From: an uncultured Lachnospiraceae bacterium
GTDB lineage: Bacteria; Bacillota; Clostridia; Lachnospirales; Lachnospiraceae
Length of the DNA: 64,000 nucleotides
Assembly: GCA_937950565.1 (NCBI GenBank)
Contig: CALFCS010000190.1
Coordinates: 1 to 64,000 of the forward strand
Reading direction: 5' to 3'
Shown: piece after piece, positions 62,564 to 64,000 of the stretch
How the letters are laid out: each line of letters opens with the position of its first letter
How positions within the stretch are numbered: position 1 is the stretch's first letter
Position numbers and translations under genes: made by a program
Notes under the pieces: model-generated
What the model was told of the DNA's origin: nothing
What the model saw: only the letters and a program-made list of their open reading frames with translations
Databases searched by the model: none

Positions 62564-63769
62564 TTATATGATTTCCTTATACAAATTCTGTAATTTATCC
62601 ATTTCCGATTTTGCTTTATCATCTGTGACGTGCGTATACAAATCCAGTGTGATTGCTATGGAATAATGTCCGAGGAATCCTTGTACTACCTTTGCGTCAA
62701 TCCCGGCTTCAAAACAACGCGTTGCAAAAGTATGACGAAGTGCATGTGGATAAAAATGCGGAATCGGTATAAACACTGTCTTGTTTTTCTCTGCCTGCTT
62801 TTTTCGTTCCTTATTGATAGATTTTTCTATCCAGTCTAACGTCACTTGAAAGGTGTGTTCTGTAATCGGTTTTCCGTTCTTTCCAACAAACACAAGATTT
62901 TCAAATCCCTCTAATGGTTGCCATTCACTAGCTGACAACTGCATTTCTTTCAACTGAATCCACTGACGTTTTAAAGCCTTATACACACTGTCCTGCATGG
63001 GAATCGTCCGTATACTGTTCTTTGTCTTTGGTGTCTGGTACTTGAATACATACTTCTTTGTTTCCTTATCTTTGATATACACCAACGTTTTATTTACAGA
63101 AATTTCCCGTTTCCGAAAATCTACATCATCCCATGTAAGCCCAAGCAGTTCTCCGCCACGCATTCCCGTTCCGAGTGCTACCTGTATGAGATTCTCGTGT
63201 ATTCTCTCCTTTGCGTGTTCCAATACTTCCCGTTGTTCTTTCACAGTCAGTACCCGTATCTGTTTTGTCTTTGTTTTGGGAACTTCCACTCCTGCACATG
63301 GGTTGAATGTAAGAATCCTGTTATGCACTGCATATTTGAACATAGCATTGAGAATATTATACACATCCCGTATAGTCTTTGTGCTGTAATCATCATCTGC
63401 CATATTCTGAAGCAGACGTTCCAAAATAATCGGATTAAAATCTGCCACACGTTGTTTTCCTATCTGCTTCTTTATGTAACGTCTGTAAAAATCATCATAA
63501 CGTACTTGTGTACTCTCCTTGATAGTCCGCTTCTTATGGGTATTCAGCCAGATATCAAACCATGTATCCAGAGTGATATTATCGCCCTTTCCTTTCAACC
63601 CATGCTTGACTTCATAGCGTAAATCTTCCATTTCTTGAACTAACTTTTTTAAGTCCGCATTATCTTTTGTATACGTTTCTCCTTTGTAATAAAACCGCCC
63701 TCTGTAAATTCCGCTTTTTCTCTGCATAATTCCCGGCGGTAATGGATTTCCTTTTAAGTCCTTGCCCAA
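62564..63769 (-). CDS. int: Tyrosine recombinase (integrase of an integrative element)
   Basis: 401 residues, the length of Tn916-type integrases. N-terminal arm-binding domain (~15-60), SAM-like core-binding domain (~65-150), catalytic domain (~165-395) with R in G-T-G-M-R-G-G-E, H-A-L-R-H-T, a later H in L-G-H-Y and the nucleophile Y in L-D-L-Y-T-H. All catalytic residues are present. An excisionase-type gene lies 67 bases upstream. This is the left end of an ICE or transposon extending beyond the window. Confidence 0.92.
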   Translation of the reverse strand: MGKDLKGNPLPPGIMQRKSGIYRGRFYYKGETYTKDNADLKKLVQEMEDLRYEVKHGLKGKGDNITLDTWFDIWLNTHKKRTIKESTQVRYDDFYRRYIKKQIGKQRVADFNPIILERLLQNMADDDYSTKTIRDVYNILNAMFKYAVHNRILTFNPCAGVEVPKTKTKQIRVLTVKEQREVLEHAKERIHENLIQVALGTGMRGGELLGLTWDDVDFRKREISVNKTLVYIKDKETKKYVFKYQTPKTKNSIRTIPMQDSVYKALKRQWIQLKEMQLSASEWQPLEGFENLVFVGKNGKPITEHTFQVTLDWIEKSINKERKKQAEKNKTVFIPIPHFYPHALRHTFATRCFEAGIDAKVVQGFLGHYSIAITLDLYTHVTDDKAKSEMDKLQNLYKEII

Positions 63770-63836
63770 TCTGCACGCTCCTTTCCGTGCAAGGACTATC
63801 AGAACTGGTCTGACAGTATTATATGCTTATTTGTGT

Positions 63837-64000
63837 TTATACTGCAATTACTTCATATTTATTTTTCAGATTATGCCCTTCGTTTTTCTTCAAAAACTGG
63901 TCTAAAACCTCAGAGAGTATAAGAATCTTATTTCCAATCCTTATGACCGGAATCTTCTGCCATGTAATCAGCTTTCGCAGATTATTTCTTCCAATTCCCG
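63837..64000 (-). CDS. xis: Excisionase-type HTH protein (partial, cut by window edge)
   Basis: The frame is open from the right edge to a stop at 63837. The visible 53 residues include G-I-G-R-N-N-L-R-K-L-I, W-Q-K-I-P-V-I-R-I-G-N-K-I-L-I and V-L-D-Q-F-L, the pattern of Tn916 Xis-like MerR-type excisionases that read a substrate-specific DNA site and direct excision. The start is beyond the window. Confidence 0.75.
   Translation of the reverse strand, partial: GIGRNNLRKLITWQKIPVIRIGNKILILSEVLDQFLKKNEGHNLKNKYEVIAV

Overview
The window looks like a low-GC gut Firmicute of the family Lachnospiraceae (Clostridia). Grounds: AT-rich Gram-positive gene style with strong AGGAGG ribosome sites, a Spo0A C-terminal-domain protein with 0A-box-like sites, an EssC-type secretion locus, a QueT transporter, an SLH surface protein and paired adenine deaminases. 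The genus cannot be fixed from sequence reading alone.

Region 1 (about 133-30320, all minus strand, transcribed right to left) is one large, tightly packed locus. It holds a type VII secretion system (T7SSb-like): an EssC-type ATPase with three P-loop domains (6669-11375), a YukD/EsaB ubiquitin-fold protein, five consecutive WXG100 proteins plus one divergent WXG-like protein, and a WXG-like/zincin-metallopeptidase candidate effector overlapping a lipoprotein gene. The same strand carries a complete Ser/Thr phospho-signalling set: two Hanks kinases with membrane anchor and TPR-like ectodomains, a PP2C phosphatase, four FHA proteins besides EssC, a LytTR regulator, and an anchored 2767-residue Ig-like surface protein. 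Three of the proteins carry doublets of an E-T-T/S-x-L motif resembling the phospho-threonine switch of GarA/OdhI. I read this as a secretion machine whose assembly is controlled by threonine phosphorylation; that is inference.

Region 2 (30459-32660) is a scrap yard: a broken DUF2974/Mbeg1-like lipase, the remains of a partner protein, a PBECR-type nuclease gene stopped by one in-frame amber codon, and two convergent copies of an unassigned structured RNA-like element around a terminator.

Region 3 (32662-39595) is a purine operon: adenine deaminase paralogue, adenine deaminase and NCS2-type permease, behind a strong promoter and a 170-base leader, preceded by a large XRE-type regulator. Region 4 (39699-46347) holds a HEPN protein and an AAA ATPase (possible defence genes), two zinc-ribbon membrane proteins, and an oppositely oriented XRE-like/divergent-kinase pair. 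Region 5 (46437-49507) is a D-amino-acid aminotransferase with a YkvI-type transporter, divergent from a LysR regulator.

Region 6 (49590-62225) carries an SLH surface protein with Cys-rich repeats, QueT behind a preQ1-type leader, a large exported protein, a methyltransferase, a two-component system, a GH25 lysozyme with two LysM repeats, and a stand-alone Spo0A_C protein. Region 7 (62564-64000) is the integrase/excisionase end of an integrative element that continues past the right edge.
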